A DNA stretch of 64,000 bases from Teredinibacter turnerae T7901. Its GTDB lineage: Bacteria > Pseudomonadota > Gammaproteobacteria > Pseudomonadales > Cellvibrionaceae. Shown here piece by piece: positions 36,961-46,263 of the stretch; the first letter of the stretch is position 1, and each line of letters opens with the position of its first letter. The notes beneath the pieces were generated by a model. That model worked only from the letters and a program-made list of their open reading frames with translations. It was not told the DNA's origin and ran no database searches. Both the position numbers and the translations under genes were made by a program. The DNA lies in assembly GCF_000023025.1 (NCBI RefSeq), contig NC_012997.1:4833125-4897124 (forward strand). Reading direction: 5' to 3'.

Positions 36961-37797
36961 ACAAAATTCCTTTGCCACTGCTTAAAAGTCTGGTTTAAGA
37001 CAAACAACTCCAAAGGTTACCTGCAAAAAAACAATCTATTGCTTACGAATCCTGTGGTCACCAATTTTCTACTCAAACGCTGTGCCACATAGCATCACAA
37101 CTGCTTTTCACCACTAACGATTTGGATTTGCAACTTGGAAATGGACAACGAAAAGTGTTGCCACGAATTTAAGCATCTTAAAAACTAGGGACTTACCGAT
37201 ACTGTGAAAACAAGCCTATTAACGCATTGGTGACAGAAGCGTGATAAAAAACTATTTTTTCATTCACCGTGAAAAATCACATGTTAAACATTAATAAAAG
37301 ATCACAAAAACACGAGCAAATATTAATGAACGCTAAATTTAACCCTTAAAAAATAGCGTTTTTATTGTCGAATAACTTTTCACACCAACTAGACAAGACA
37401 TTAAAAACGCACCAAAAAATCACCAATTTAAATTGCCCGCATTGAAAGTGAACACAAAAATATCACCGATATTACCAACCTCTAATCCAAGAATAAAATA
37501 ATGGCAAACGAGAACCTACTAAGAAAAAGAAGCTACACAAACCCAAAAGATCTAAAAATCAGGGAAAACCTGAACCCTTTATTAATTAGGAAAATACCCG
37601 AGTTAAAACGACGTCACATAAATATTAATTAAAAAAATATTTTTCATTGACAGGCATATCCAAAAAAATTCTAATCTGTAACAAGAGGGCGTTTTCAACC
37701 AAAAAAACCTATTTCACCACTAGCACACAAATTCCAGACGCCAGAGAATAGTGACGGTTAGATTCGCCTTAAAATGACTTTTTGGAGAGTAGATAGA
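36961..37797. promoter_or_regulatory. AT-rich divergent regulatory region of the PKS operon
   Basis: Some 800 bp without a credible gene, markedly AT-rich and clearly more so than its neighbours. It should hold the PKS promoter on the minus strand; I could not pick out clear hexamers for it. TCTGGTTTAAG (36989-36999) recurs exactly in front of the hotdog thioesterase gene at 30399-30409, on the same strand. The right end holds a good plus-strand sigma-70 promoter. AT richness suggests silencing by an H-NS-like protein, which is inference. Confidence 0.5.
37647..37675 (+). promoter_or_regulatory. Sigma-70 promoter for the small membrane protein gene
   Basis: TTGACA (37647-37652), a 17 bp spacer and TCTAAT (37670-37675) fit the consensus well. 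The predicted start near 37682 leaves a 5' leader of about 115 nt before the ATG at 37798. Confidence 0.6.
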
Positions 37798-38325
37798 ATG
37801 ATGGAACTACTAACTAAGACACCAGTATGGGTTTACTTTCTGTTTGTCACCTTGCTTGTGCTCGGATTTTCACAAACCAAAACACGCAGACCTCCACTCG
37901 CAGTTCCGTTTTTACTACCTGTGTTAATGAGCTTGTACTCAGCAGTGGACACAGTAATACACTTCAGCGCTGGCGGACGAGGCTTAGGAATCGCGATAGT
38001 GTCAGCCGCTTGCGCATGGGGTTATGTGAGAAGGTCTAGAATTGCTGACGGAATCAGTTACCTTCCAGAGGAGAAGCGGTTTGAGATTAAAGGGAGTTTC
38101 GCACCACTGATAATAATACTGTGCATATTTACTGTTAAATATATTCACGGCGCAATTTCGGCACTCAAACCAGAACTTACGCAGACCATTACCTTTATAT
38201 CTATCTTTGCATTTTTTAATGGTATTTTCTTCGGGTTTTTTACCGCTCGAATAGCGCTTTTCTGGGATGTATACCGCGCACGCAGCATTGAGCATACAAA
38301 GGAAAATCTCACGCAAAGCCTTTAA
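37798..38325 (+). CDS. Small integral membrane protein of unknown function
   Basis: 175 residues from the ATG at 37798, with GGAGAG 8 nt upstream (an ATG at 37774 would add 8 residues). Five or so hydrophobic segments: VWVYFLFVTLLVLGFSQ, VPFLLPVLMSLYSAVDTVI, GLGIAIVSAACAWGYV, FAPLIIILCIFTVKYIHGAI and ITFISIFAFFNGIFFGFFTARIALF. The fold is like that of DUF6622/DUF1453-type small membrane proteins, which I cannot assign firmly. Divergent from the PKS gene; no evidence ties it to the pathway. Confidence 0.7.
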   Translation: MMELLTKTPVWVYFLFVTLLVLGFSQTKTRRPPLAVPFLLPVLMSLYSAVDTVIHFSAGGRGLGIAIVSAACAWGYVRRSRIADGISYLPEEKRFEIKGSFAPLIIILCIFTVKYIHGAISALKPELTQTITFISIFAFFNGIFFGFFTARIALFWDVYRARSIEHTKENLTQSL

Positions 38326-38470
38326 AAAAAACATCACCATTTTCGTTACCACTCCGTTAGAAACGACATCTGGCCATACCTCGGCAAAAACACATCGGTG
38401 GCAGCTTGAATTGACTTTCAGTGTCAAACCTTACTGCCGTCTAAGCCTTTCATAAAATCTACACAGCACG

Positions 38471-38495
38471 TGAAAACCGAGAACATCGGTTTTCA
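38471..38495. terminator. Perfect hairpin downstream of the small membrane protein gene
   Basis: TGAAAACCGA and TCGGTTTTCA pair over 10 bp with a 5-nt loop, 145 bp after the stop codon. There is no T-run beyond those in the stem, so terminator function is uncertain. Confidence 0.4.
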
Positions 38496-39618
38496 TTGCA
38501 ATCACCGGCTATCACCTAACTAATATTGCGAACTATCAAGCTGCACCTAAATAGCAAAACCTGAAACACACGTTATTCGCTAACTGAGTTCGGCATTTCT
38601 CCTGCGCACCGGCCTTCACTCAAAAACCACCTAACAGGGTACGATGGCGGTCGCAGTGATCAATGTCGAGCTTGCTCTACACAAGACCTCAATAAGTCTC
38701 ACCAAAAGCAAATTCACAGGTGTCACGCCGCGGTTACGGAAGTGACAATCACATCACTGTGACACTTAGGTGAAATGTTAGATAAGCCGATAAAATCCGT
38801 ATTCTATTGGTGCACATGTTCACTTGATGAGCACACAATTAACACCGCAAAATAATATAAACTGCCAAACAGAAGATTCTAAAGACAATACCCAATAGGC
38901 ACGCATTTATTTGGGCGGATTTACTACCTGGCGGGTATGACAGAGCAACTAACACACCAAATAATTCGTAAAATTATTTAAAACTCATTTTTGGCGCTTA
39001 TATTATTTAATTTCAATTCATACACCTGTATTAACTTTTTAATTCCTGGAGCACGTGGGTCACCTAGTTCTATAAGAGTGAAATTATTTAAAAACGCCTG
39101 TTTGTATTTTAATCTTAAGAACGCCCGCATCTTGTTTTTGACCCATAACGCGGATAAAGATCGGCCTGATATCTGTACGACTCAATTGCGTGCCCATGCT
39201 CTAAAAGTCACGCACCATAAAAAGTGTGTTTGAGTTTGGCAAAAACACTAATTAATTATCACTTGCGACGTGATGCCCGAGGCACCATTTTGGTTTCGAT
39301 TATTTTTGCTACTCGGACGATAAGAATTCTTTCATCCTCAGTGACGACTGCTTAACAATCGGTCGACTCGCTTGAGACAATATATTTAACCTGCTTTAAA
39401 GGAGAACCTCGAATCCATTAGGGCTGGCTGTTCACAACGCCTGATACAACGCCTGAATAGTTGAATACGCGTGATCCACACTGAGTAGTGGGCAGATCAT
39501 CTAGCTTTTATATGTACCGAATATAGGTTTGCCGATCTACGGAGTCTATCGGCTATACATCCGGCAGTCGAATACCTGGTGAACAACGCCAATAGAGTTT
39601 CGCTTTCCAAATTTCACA

Positions 39619-39690
39619 CGACTAGTGTCGCATTGACGGGGCAGGTTTCTAAACCTCACTACAGAGTAGAAGGTGCGACTATTTGTCGCA
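39619..39690. promoter_or_regulatory. Operator candidate upstream of the mbnP/mbnH operon
   Basis: TGCGAC (39674-39679), TATTT and GTCGCA (39685-39690) form a perfect inverted repeat 83 bp before the start codon. A related CGAC-TAGT-GTCGCA lies at 39619-39632, and the second repeat runs on into GCGACA. Repeated words of this kind suggest a dimeric repressor or activator; a metal sensor would fit the genes downstream. Confidence 0.5.
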
Positions 39691-39772
39691 GCGACACGAA
39701 CAGCGCTGTAAATATAGAATTCCCGACCCGAACGCATTAATACATGATATATCTCACTATTTGGAAGCCCCC

Positions 39773-40804
39773 ATGCCCACACCCATCCGACGCTCATACT
39801 TAATTCTACTGTTGTCTCTCACTCTTAATGGATGCGGCGGTAGCGATAGCAGTGAAACACACACGTCTGCCCCCTCACCAACGCCTGCCCCTTCAGTTCA
39901 ATCCTTTACCTTGAACTTCGCACCTACGGCAAACGGAGCACCGGTAAACTGCAGCAACATTGTTACGGGGTTGGGTCCAAACGAGAGCTACAGCGTTAAC
40001 ATCATGGATTGGCGCTTCTACATCAGTGACCTAGCTTTCTATGACACGGCTGGTAACCGCTTGCCTGTATATCTGGATGACAACAGTTTTCAGCTGAATG
40101 AATCGACCGGTTCCGTTGCACTCATTGATTTCACCGACAGATCCACAGGACTCTGTAGCGATGCGCAAGAGGGCACAGCGCGTACCAACACTAAGATTAC
40201 CGGCACCTACACAGGAGATGTGGCTAACGTTGGTTTTCGCGTGGGTGTACCGCAGGCGTTAATGAAAGCAACTATTGCATCGACTGATGACGTTAACGAT
40301 GCACCTTCCCCCCTTGGGGAACTTTACTGGTCCTGGGCCAGTGGCTACCGCCATTTTGTATTGAATTTTGCTGCCATGGACAGCGCACATACTGACATGG
40401 TGGAGAACAGTGGTTTTCATATTGGCAGTCGCGACTGTGGCACTCAAGGGGGCAAAGCGCTAAGCGATCGCGAGACCTGCGGTCTCATAAATAACCCTGA
40501 GGTCTATTTGCCTGGTTTCGACTTGGAAAACAACCTGGTAACAGTAGATCTCGCCGCACTGCTAAGCAATGTCAGAGAGTCAGATTTTCTGTCCGATAGT
40601 TGGGAAGATTACGGTGATGATGAAAGCTTATGTTTGGATAGTCGAAGGAACGGTAATAGCTGTGTAACCGCACAAAGCTTCGGTATTCAATGTCATTCAG
40701 GCGCTACTCAGGCGGCCTGCGTATCCTTGTTTCCGAACTTTGGTTTGAACCTCACGACCGGTACGGCAGACTCCGAATCTAACATTGTTTTCGGGAAACA
40801 ATAA
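39773..40804 (+). CDS. mbnP: MbnP-like copper-binding lipoprotein
   Basis: 343 residues from the ATG at 39773. Lipoprotein signal LILLLSLTLNGC, lipid site C21. It matches the 'metallo-mystery pair' four-Cys family (MbnP): FTLNFAPTANGAPVNC near the start, NIMDWRFYISDLAFYD, ELYWSWASGYRHFVLNF, many Cys (NCSN, GLCSD, DCGT, ETCGL, SLCLD, NSCV, QCHSG, AACV) and late DLAALL. In the studied system the partner di-haem enzyme oxidises a Trp of MbnP to kynurenine, creating a Cu(I) site in the periplasm. Here the partner gene follows 132 bp downstream. An upstream in-frame non-ATG start at 39683 would remove the signal peptide from the N-terminus and is rejected. Confidence 0.85.
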   Translation: MPTPIRRSYLILLLSLTLNGCGGSDSSETHTSAPSPTPAPSVQSFTLNFAPTANGAPVNCSNIVTGLGPNESYSVNIMDWRFYISDLAFYDTAGNRLPVYLDDNSFQLNESTGSVALIDFTDRSTGLCSDAQEGTARTNTKITGTYTGDVANVGFRVGVPQALMKATIASTDDVNDAPSPLGELYWSWASGYRHFVLNFAAMDSAHTDMVENSGFHIGSRDCGTQGGKALSDRETCGLINNPEVYLPGFDLENNLVTVDLAALLSNVRESDFLSDSWEDYGDDESLCLDSRRNGNSCVTAQSFGIQCHSGATQAACVSLFPNFGLNLTTGTADSESNIVFGKQ

Positions 40805-40936
40805 CGTCAGAAATTACTGCCCGGCACTGGCGCCTTGGCGAGCTGATAGCCAAGTGGTACGCCGGGCACCCCCTGTAACAGATGCGTTGATGACCTCGCC
40901 ACCTGCTGTCAAAATCCTACATAAACGATTTATCAG

Positions 40937-42106
40937 ATGTCGATTAAAACCTATTGTGCGTTGATCTTTGGTGCGCTGATTCTGGCTGCCTGTGGTGGCG
41001 AATCTTATACCGAAGTGGAGATAACCGAACAAGAGCGCAGTTATCGCCAACTTCTGGGTGTTCCAGATCACTTCTCATTACCTCACATTCCAGAATTCAA
41101 TCCGCCGACTATAGAGAAAATTGATCTCGGGCATTTTCTCTTCTATGACAAACAACTGTCCGCCAACCAAACCCAGAGCTGCGCCAGTTGTCATGTGCAA
41201 GAATTGGCTTTTACCGATGGCCAGGCGCGCCCATTCGGTTCTACAGGCGACCGACTCACGCGCAATAGTCAAGGTCTGGGTAATGCCGCTTATCACGCGA
41301 CATTCACCTGGTCGAACGACGGCTTTCTTAATTTAGAGGATCAACTGGCAGTGCCTATCCGATCCGATAACCCGGTAGAGCTCGGGGTAACCGAGGCGAA
41401 AGTCGACGAGGTTCTCGCGCGTTTCGATGCAGACCCTGTGTATCGAAAAAAATTCGCTGCCGCGTATCCAGAAGCAGAGAGCGGCGCGACGGTCACAAAA
41501 ATAATCTATGCACTTGCCAGCTTTTGCCGCACCCTCATCTCGGGCAGCAGCCCTTACGATAATTATTTACTCGGTGACGACAGTGCACTCACCGATCAAC
41601 AGAAATGGGGGCTGCAATTATTCAATGGCGAAAAATTTGAATGCTTCCATTGCCACTCGGGTTTGAATTTTTCAGTTTCCTACCGAGATAACAACAGCGA
41701 CCCGGCAACCCAGACGTTCCCGTTTTTCAATAATGGCCTGTACAACGTGGATGGCACCGGTAGCTATCCGCAGGAAGACCAAGGGCTTTATGATCTCACC
41801 CAAAAACTGCAGCATCGCGGCCTGTTCCGGCCGCAGTGCTTGCGCAACGTGGCAGTCACGGCCCCCTATATGCACGATGGCAGCATCGACACATTACGCG
41901 AAGTACTCGAGCACTATGCACGCGGCGGACGTAAAGTAGAAACGGGTATTTACCAGGGCGATGGTCGTTTAAGCCCTCTTAAATCCGGGCTCGTACGTGG
42001 CTTCGCTGCAACCGACGATGAGTTGGATGCAGTCGAAGCGTTCTTGGAATCCCTCACCGACGACGCATTTATTTCTGACCCCGCATTTGCAAACCCGTTC
42101 GAGTAA
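40937..42106 (+). CDS. mbnH: MbnH-like di-haem c-type peroxidase-family enzyme
   Basis: 389 residues, lipoprotein signal ending LILAACG. Two haem c motifs, C82-ASCH and C236-FHCH, in the order of the MauG/cytochrome c peroxidase superfamily, with LGHFLFYDKQLSANQTQSCASCH, AFTDGQARPFGSTG, RGLFRPQCLRNVAVTAPYMHDGS and ATDDELDAVEAFLESL. MbnH uses a high-valent di-haem state to modify its partner MbnP. It follows mbnP and is 6 bp from the third gene. No clear ribosome-binding site is seen before the ATG. Confidence 0.9.
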   Translation: MSIKTYCALIFGALILAACGGESYTEVEITEQERSYRQLLGVPDHFSLPHIPEFNPPTIEKIDLGHFLFYDKQLSANQTQSCASCHVQELAFTDGQARPFGSTGDRLTRNSQGLGNAAYHATFTWSNDGFLNLEDQLAVPIRSDNPVELGVTEAKVDEVLARFDADPVYRKKFAAAYPEAESGATVTKIIYALASFCRTLISGSSPYDNYLLGDDSALTDQQKWGLQLFNGEKFECFHCHSGLNFSVSYRDNNSDPATQTFPFFNNGLYNVDGTGSYPQEDQGLYDLTQKLQHRGLFRPQCLRNVAVTAPYMHDGSIDTLREVLEHYARGGRKVETGIYQGDGRLSPLKSGLVRGFAATDDELDAVEAFLESLTDDAFISDPAFANPFE

Positions 42107-42112
42107 TCCCTT

Positions 42113-43309
42113 ATGACCAAACTTTTTTTGGGGCCAGCGCTCTGCCTGGCACTAAGCATGGCCACCGCTAACGCGCACGAAAGCCTGAGCCAACTTCCTG
42201 CAACACAAATGTATTTACGCGGCGCAATGACGTATAGAGATATCGCAGACAACACCTCGGCAAGGATGATTCCAGGGGCGCTACTCGGCGGCGAGGCCAC
42301 CGCGCCGGAAAAAAGCCTACAACTGGACGATATCCAGTTGGTTGGCCACTACCTCGCCGATGATAGCTACGCAATTTCCGCTAAAATCAGCGGGCACGAA
42401 CATAACGGTGACAGCAACTTAACTCTCGAAAACATCTGGCTGACATGGGGCTTAAATAAAAGCCTGATAGAGATCGGCCGCATTACAACTGACATAACTC
42501 CGACCGCTTACTATCATGCCAGCGAATCCGCATTTAACGAGGCTTCGTTGTTAAGCGATGTCTTTTTTGGTCGCCACTTCAATGATGTGGGCGTTCGAGT
42601 AAAGTCGTCCTTGCACAGTATAAACGCCGGTATTGAAGGTTGGCGGGGCGGCGCCTGGCCATCCGCCAATAATGAAGGTGCAGCAAGCGCCTTTGCCAGT
42701 TGGCAGCCTGTTTTTTACAACTCACAATTAACACTGAAAACCTGGGCCATGAATGCTACTAGCGTAGACCGACGCGATGACCGATATACTAATGCGCACA
42801 CCCATGGCTCCACGGCAATAGTCTCCTCAGCCGCAAATATCGGGTTTACCGGTGAAACACAGTTATTTGGCACTTTTGCCAGTATCGAGCACAATATGAT
42901 TCAAACGCGAGTGTTCGCAGAGTTTGAATGGATAGTGTCGAAACTCAATGGCACGCTGGCAGATGACAATAATCAAAGCAGCCAAATAGACGCGGAATAT
43001 AGCGGTAGCCGCGCCTTGCTGGGTGTTGCCTCGCAACACCACCAATGGACAGTGCAATTTGATAATCTGATATTAAAAAATCATTTTCTAACGGCAATAA
43101 ATCAGCAGTTCCTTCAACAAACCGGCTTGATGAATAACGGTACGAATCCGCAAAAACTTATGTTCGCATGGCAATGGGATTTTCATCGCGACCTGAGTTT
43201 ACGTGCGCAATGGCAATCAGAAAAACTCTCGGAAAATACGGTTGAATACGGGTCTCTTGGTATCGTATGGAGTACAGCAATCGACGGTGCGCGTTTACGG
43301 CATCGATAG
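42113..43309 (+). CDS. Outer-membrane beta-barrel-like protein of the mbnPH operon
   Basis: 398 residues with signal peptide (LFLGPALCLALSMATANA). After it come many amphipathic strands with aromatic ends (YAISAKISGHEH; LTLENIWLTWGL; TVQFDNLILKNHF; PQKLMFAWQWDFHRDLSLRAQWQSE) and a final strand GSLGIVWSTAIDG. His is frequent (HESLS, SGHEHNG, THGST, ASQHHQW), which could reflect metal contact. No named family recognised; alginate-export/porin-like barrels are the nearest shape. Starts 6 bp after mbnH, so a copper-related uptake or export pore is the natural guess. Confidence 0.65.
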   Translation: MTKLFLGPALCLALSMATANAHESLSQLPATQMYLRGAMTYRDIADNTSARMIPGALLGGEATAPEKSLQLDDIQLVGHYLADDSYAISAKISGHEHNGDSNLTLENIWLTWGLNKSLIEIGRITTDITPTAYYHASESAFNEASLLSDVFFGRHFNDVGVRVKSSLHSINAGIEGWRGGAWPSANNEGAASAFASWQPVFYNSQLTLKTWAMNATSVDRRDDRYTNAHTHGSTAIVSSAANIGFTGETQLFGTFASIEHNMIQTRVFAEFEWIVSKLNGTLADDNNQSSQIDAEYSGSRALLGVASQHHQWTVQFDNLILKNHFLTAINQQFLQQTGLMNNGTNPQKLMFAWQWDFHRDLSLRAQWQSEKLSENTVEYGSLGIVWSTAIDGARLRHR

Positions 43310-43333
43310 TTAGGTCGTTTTAGAAGCCGACTA

Positions 43334-44200
43334 CTATTTGTATGTCATCCCCGCAGCCCCAAACCAATACCCATTGCACGCGTCACTGGCTATAGTCACC
43401 GGTTGCGCATCGCCAGAGATATTGGCCTCTAGCGCGTCAAAGAAGGACGACTGTAAATCCAGCTCCGGTACCACTCTAAAATGGGTGACGCCGGCGCTGC
43501 GAACTTGCGGCAGCAACGCGCGTAAATCCTGCGCGCTTGCGGACAGGGTCTGAATGCCATTGAGCGTAAACAGGCCTGTATTCTCCTGCGAACTTACCGC
43601 CATGCCCCGCGGGTAATCGATGCATATTTTTTTACACGCGTCTTTCGGTCGGTTGTGTGCCCGCGCGGTATAGCAGCGCGCGGAGTAGGCCAGAGGCAAT
43701 TTTCCCCAGCCGAGAATTTCTGTCTCTATCGGGTTGGCATGTGTTGTTTGCGCGAGCAGTGCCGCTAAATCCGGTCCCGCCAACTCTACGGGTACTACCC
43801 AACGGCGCATGCCTAAACGTGCGAAGTACTGTAAGGTGGGTGCATTGTAGATATTAATACTGGAGCCACAAATAAACGGTTGGCCCAGCTCATGTAGCTG
43901 CTGAACGGTGGCCGTATCGTTAGCCTCTACCTGTAAGCCTTGTGCGCAAATGCGTTTCATCATCTGTAATTCATTGCGCCCCGTGATAAGCGCCAAACTG
44001 GTCAGTACAACCTCTTTGCCCGCGCGTTGTAGCTCCGCAGCAATGGCCAACCAGTCATCGAGCGTCATCTCAGAACGTTTGCTGCACACGGATTCCCCCA
44101 GATAAACCACATCGATATTCGCCCGACACAGGCGCGCGTAAAAATCGACCACTTCCGATCTGGGCCAATAATAAGGTATGGCGGCAAGCGTTATTTTCAT
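43334..44200 (-). CDS. ubiV: UbiV, O2-independent ubiquinone hydroxylation (U32 family)
   Basis: 288 residues of the U32 'peptidase' family (YhbV/UbiV). GESVCSKR and YSARCYTARAHNRPKDACKKICIDYPRG supply the four Cys for the [4Fe-4S] cluster known in UbiV. With UbiU it hydroxylates the ubiquinone ring without oxygen, using prephenate as oxygen donor. It follows ubiU with a 14 bp gap. Confidence 0.93.
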   Translation of the reverse strand: MKITLAAIPYYWPRSEVVDFYARLCRANIDVVYLGESVCSKRSEMTLDDWLAIAAELQRAGKEVVLTSLALITGRNELQMMKRICAQGLQVEANDTATVQQLHELGQPFICGSSINIYNAPTLQYFARLGMRRWVVPVELAGPDLAALLAQTTHANPIETEILGWGKLPLAYSARCYTARAHNRPKDACKKICIDYPRGMAVSSQENTGLFTLNGIQTLSASAQDLRALLPQVRSAGVTHFRVVPELDLQSSFFDALEANISGDAQPVTIASDACNGYWFGAAGMTYK

Positions 44201-44214
44201 CTAAAGGACCGTTG

Positions 44215-45216
44215 TTATTGCCATGGTCGCGAATAAGCGCCGAGGCTCGTTTGCGAACCTTCTGCCACAGTATCGAGCGACGCAATCCAGGAAGGATCTG
44301 GCACAAAAGCCTCCCCCTGCTCGGCGTATGCGTCCAGCGCCGCCCGCCAGACGCGAACCACTTGGCGCACATACACCGGGCTGCGCTGACGCCCTTCAAT
44401 TTTGATTGCCTTCACCCCCATTTTCGCGAGCTGAGGGATGAGTTGCAGGGTGCTCAAACTGGTCGGCTCTTCCAACGTGTGGTAAACCTTGTCGCCCACC
44501 CGGAAGCGCCCCTTACACAACGTGGGGTAACTCGCCGGCTCGCCAGGAGCATATTTATCTATAAGCACATTGTTTAGTCTGGAGAGGCGACTGCCATCGG
44601 CGCTTTCCTCCCAGCGCACATATTTCGCAGGCGAGCAAGCGCCACTGTTATTGGGTGATTCCGATGTAAGATAGCTGGACAGTACGCAGCGCCCTTCGGC
44701 CATAATGCATAAACTACCAAAGCCAAAAACTTCCAGATCGACCGGGCTGTGTTCACACAGCGTCGCCACCTGTTCAAGGCTCAGCACTCTTGGCAACACT
44801 GCCCGTTTAATGGCGAAGTTATCCGCGTAGAATTTAAGCGCGAGGCTGTTGGTTGCGGAAGCTTGCACGGAAAGATGTAAATGCATTGCCGGGTAGTTGT
44901 CCGCCGCATAAGCCAGCAGGCCTGTGTCTGCAAGAATCAGCGCGTCCGCCCCGAGCGCTACAGCTTTATCCACAGCTGACGTCCACTGCTGCCAATTACA
45001 GGCTTGCGGGTAGGTATTTATCGCGACGTATAGCTTCACCGATTTGCCTGTTGCCAGGGCACGCGCACGTGCTAATTGATCATCGCTGAAATTCAACCCT
45101 GCAAAATGCCGCGCATTAGTTGCATCCTTAAACCCGACATAGACCGTATTTGCCCCAGCCTCTAACGCCGCTTTAAACGCGGGAAAGCTTCCCGCGGGCG
45201 CAACTAATTCCATCAT
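44215..45216 (-). CDS. ubiU: UbiU, O2-independent ubiquinone hydroxylation (U32 family)
   Basis: 333 residues, U32 family (YhbU/UbiU): MELVAPAGSFPAFKAALEAGANTVYVGF, then the cluster Cys in GSLCIMAEGRCVLSSYL, NNSGACSPAKYVRW and TLCKGRF, and the GVKAIKIEGRQRSPVYV motif. It forms a complex with UbiV. Start overlaps the end of ubiT by 4 bp. Confidence 0.94.
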   Translation of the reverse strand: MMELVAPAGSFPAFKAALEAGANTVYVGFKDATNARHFAGLNFSDDQLARARALATGKSVKLYVAINTYPQACNWQQWTSAVDKAVALGADALILADTGLLAYAADNYPAMHLHLSVQASATNSLALKFYADNFAIKRAVLPRVLSLEQVATLCEHSPVDLEVFGFGSLCIMAEGRCVLSSYLTSESPNNSGACSPAKYVRWEESADGSRLSRLNNVLIDKYAPGEPASYPTLCKGRFRVGDKVYHTLEEPTSLSTLQLIPQLAKMGVKAIKIEGRQRSPVYVRQVVRVWRAALDAYAEQGEAFVPDPSWIASLDTVAEGSQTSLGAYSRPWQ

Positions 45217-45734
45217 GCGTTGACTCCCTTGCGTACGCCCCTAACCCATAAATGTGCGTGCCGCAGGAGCGCCAAACCTTGCGCGAGCCAGCGCGGGAAA
45301 TCATCGTAATCCAACGCATCCAGCAGGTTTTTTACCGCAAGGCCCAGTTCGGTATCGCCTTCTATGGCCAATCGCCGCTGGAAAAACAAGGTATCAGGAT
45401 CGTCGACCCGATTTATCAGCGCCAGGAAATCGGCGCTGTCCGCACGAATACACACGGCGTATTCGTTATCAGGGGGAGCCATCACCAAGCGGCCGTTTAC
45501 CAAGCTGAGACACAACCGCCAGCGAAGGTCATCCACTTGAATACGCAGCACGCGTGCATCCAAAAAATTTAAGTCGCCATCGTTTAGCGGCACCGCGAGC
45601 GCCTGGCGGAACAAGGGTAGCAGTGCACGCTCTTGAAGAGAGAAGGGAGTTAAAGCCAGCAATACAGACGCGCCTCGAACCGCCAATGGACGATTGGCCA
45701 ACAACAGGCGCCGGGCTTGAGAGGAGAAAGGCAT
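45213..45734 (-). CDS. ubiT: UbiT, SCP2-domain ubiquinone-binding accessory protein
   Basis: 173 residues with an SCP2-like lipid-binding domain in the last two thirds (LNFLDARVLRIQVDDLRWRLCLSLVNGRLVMA; DSADFLALINRVDDPDTLFFQRRLAIEGDTELGLAVKNLLDALD). UbiT holds the lipid precursor for UbiU/UbiV. First of the three genes, with an FNR-like box 55 bp upstream. Confidence 0.92.
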   Translation of the reverse strand: MPFSSQARRLLLANRPLAVRGASVLLALTPFSLQERALLPLFRQALAVPLNDGDLNFLDARVLRIQVDDLRWRLCLSLVNGRLVMAPPDNEYAVCIRADSADFLALINRVDDPDTLFFQRRLAIEGDTELGLAVKNLLDALDYDDFPRWLAQGLALLRHAHLWVRGVRKGVNA

Positions 45735-45788
45735 GACAAACTTCTTTGCGGGAAACCGGCAGTGTAGCCAGCAAGCGCGGGGTTCGGA

Positions 45789-45802
45789 TTGACCTGTCTC
45801 AA
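45789..45802. promoter_or_regulatory. FNR/Anr-like box upstream of ubiT
   Basis: TTGAC-CTGT-CTCAA matches the palindromic TTGAT-N4-ATCAA consensus at 8 of 10 positions and lies 55-68 bp before the ubiT start. UbiTUV are needed without oxygen, so control by an oxygen sensor is expected. Confidence 0.55.
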
Positions 45803-45837
45803 CCCACCCGACAAGATCTAGCTAACCTTAGATTAAC

Positions 45838-46113
45838 CTAGGCAATAAGACTATTGAGTTTGAACACGCGGTGAAGCCTGGCGGCAGTTTTGCCGAGTTT
45901 GTGTAGTTCGCCCAGCGTTGGTTCTCGCCCCGCCGCCAGTTGAGCTTGCCAGCTACTTGCTTCAGCATCGAGAAACTCGAGCATTTTTTTCGGGCAGCCC
46001 ACGCATCGCTTGCTGCAGACGCTCGACGAAGGCGCGTGCAAAGGAAAGGTCTTGGCAATACGATCCAACAGCTCCCGCATTGCAATGGGCGTTGACGGCT
46101 TGCGATGACTCAT
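45838..46113 (-). CDS. Small Cys-rich protein of unknown function
   Basis: 91 residues. The middle holds SVCSKRCVGCPKKMLEFLDAEASSWQ, three Cys in CxxxCxxC spacing that could bind iron-sulphur or zinc. The rest is helical (LGELHKLGKTAARLHRVFKLNSL). It is co-oriented with, and about 100 bp upstream of, ubiT, with the FNR-like box between them, so it may have its own promoter. Family not recognised, but the composition argues for a real gene. Confidence 0.65.
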   Translation of the reverse strand: MSHRKPSTPIAMRELLDRIAKTFPLHAPSSSVCSKRCVGCPKKMLEFLDAEASSWQAQLAAGREPTLGELHKLGKTAARLHRVFKLNSLIA

Positions 46114-46263
46114 GTTTAGGTGCTCTCAAGCAGTAGGGCGATTGGAAAACAATTCTAAGCCCTAAAAATATGCGGTTGAACCCATGTGGACAAGTCATTG
46201 GATTCAGCTCGCAACTTTAAAATACAATGGTTTGCTGTTAATCAACTACTCAAGGTTTTGCCA

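Larger units (their letters stand above)
38326..39772. other. Long stretch without a recognisable gene
   Basis: About 1.45 kb. The only open frames are short and unlike any family. It contains a perfect 10 bp hairpin (38471-38495), an imperfect palindrome AAGTGACA...TGTGACACTT near 38750-38777 that loosely resembles a CRP-type site, and a cluster of GTCGCA inverted repeats (39619-39690) ahead of the mbnP-like gene. The middle may be decayed coding DNA, but no frame makes a convincing protein. Confidence 0.6.

Noticed and set aside
38991-39233. 80-residue plus-strand frame faintly like a recombinase end
   Set aside because: No ribosome-binding site, no recognisable motif, and AT-rich random-looking composition.
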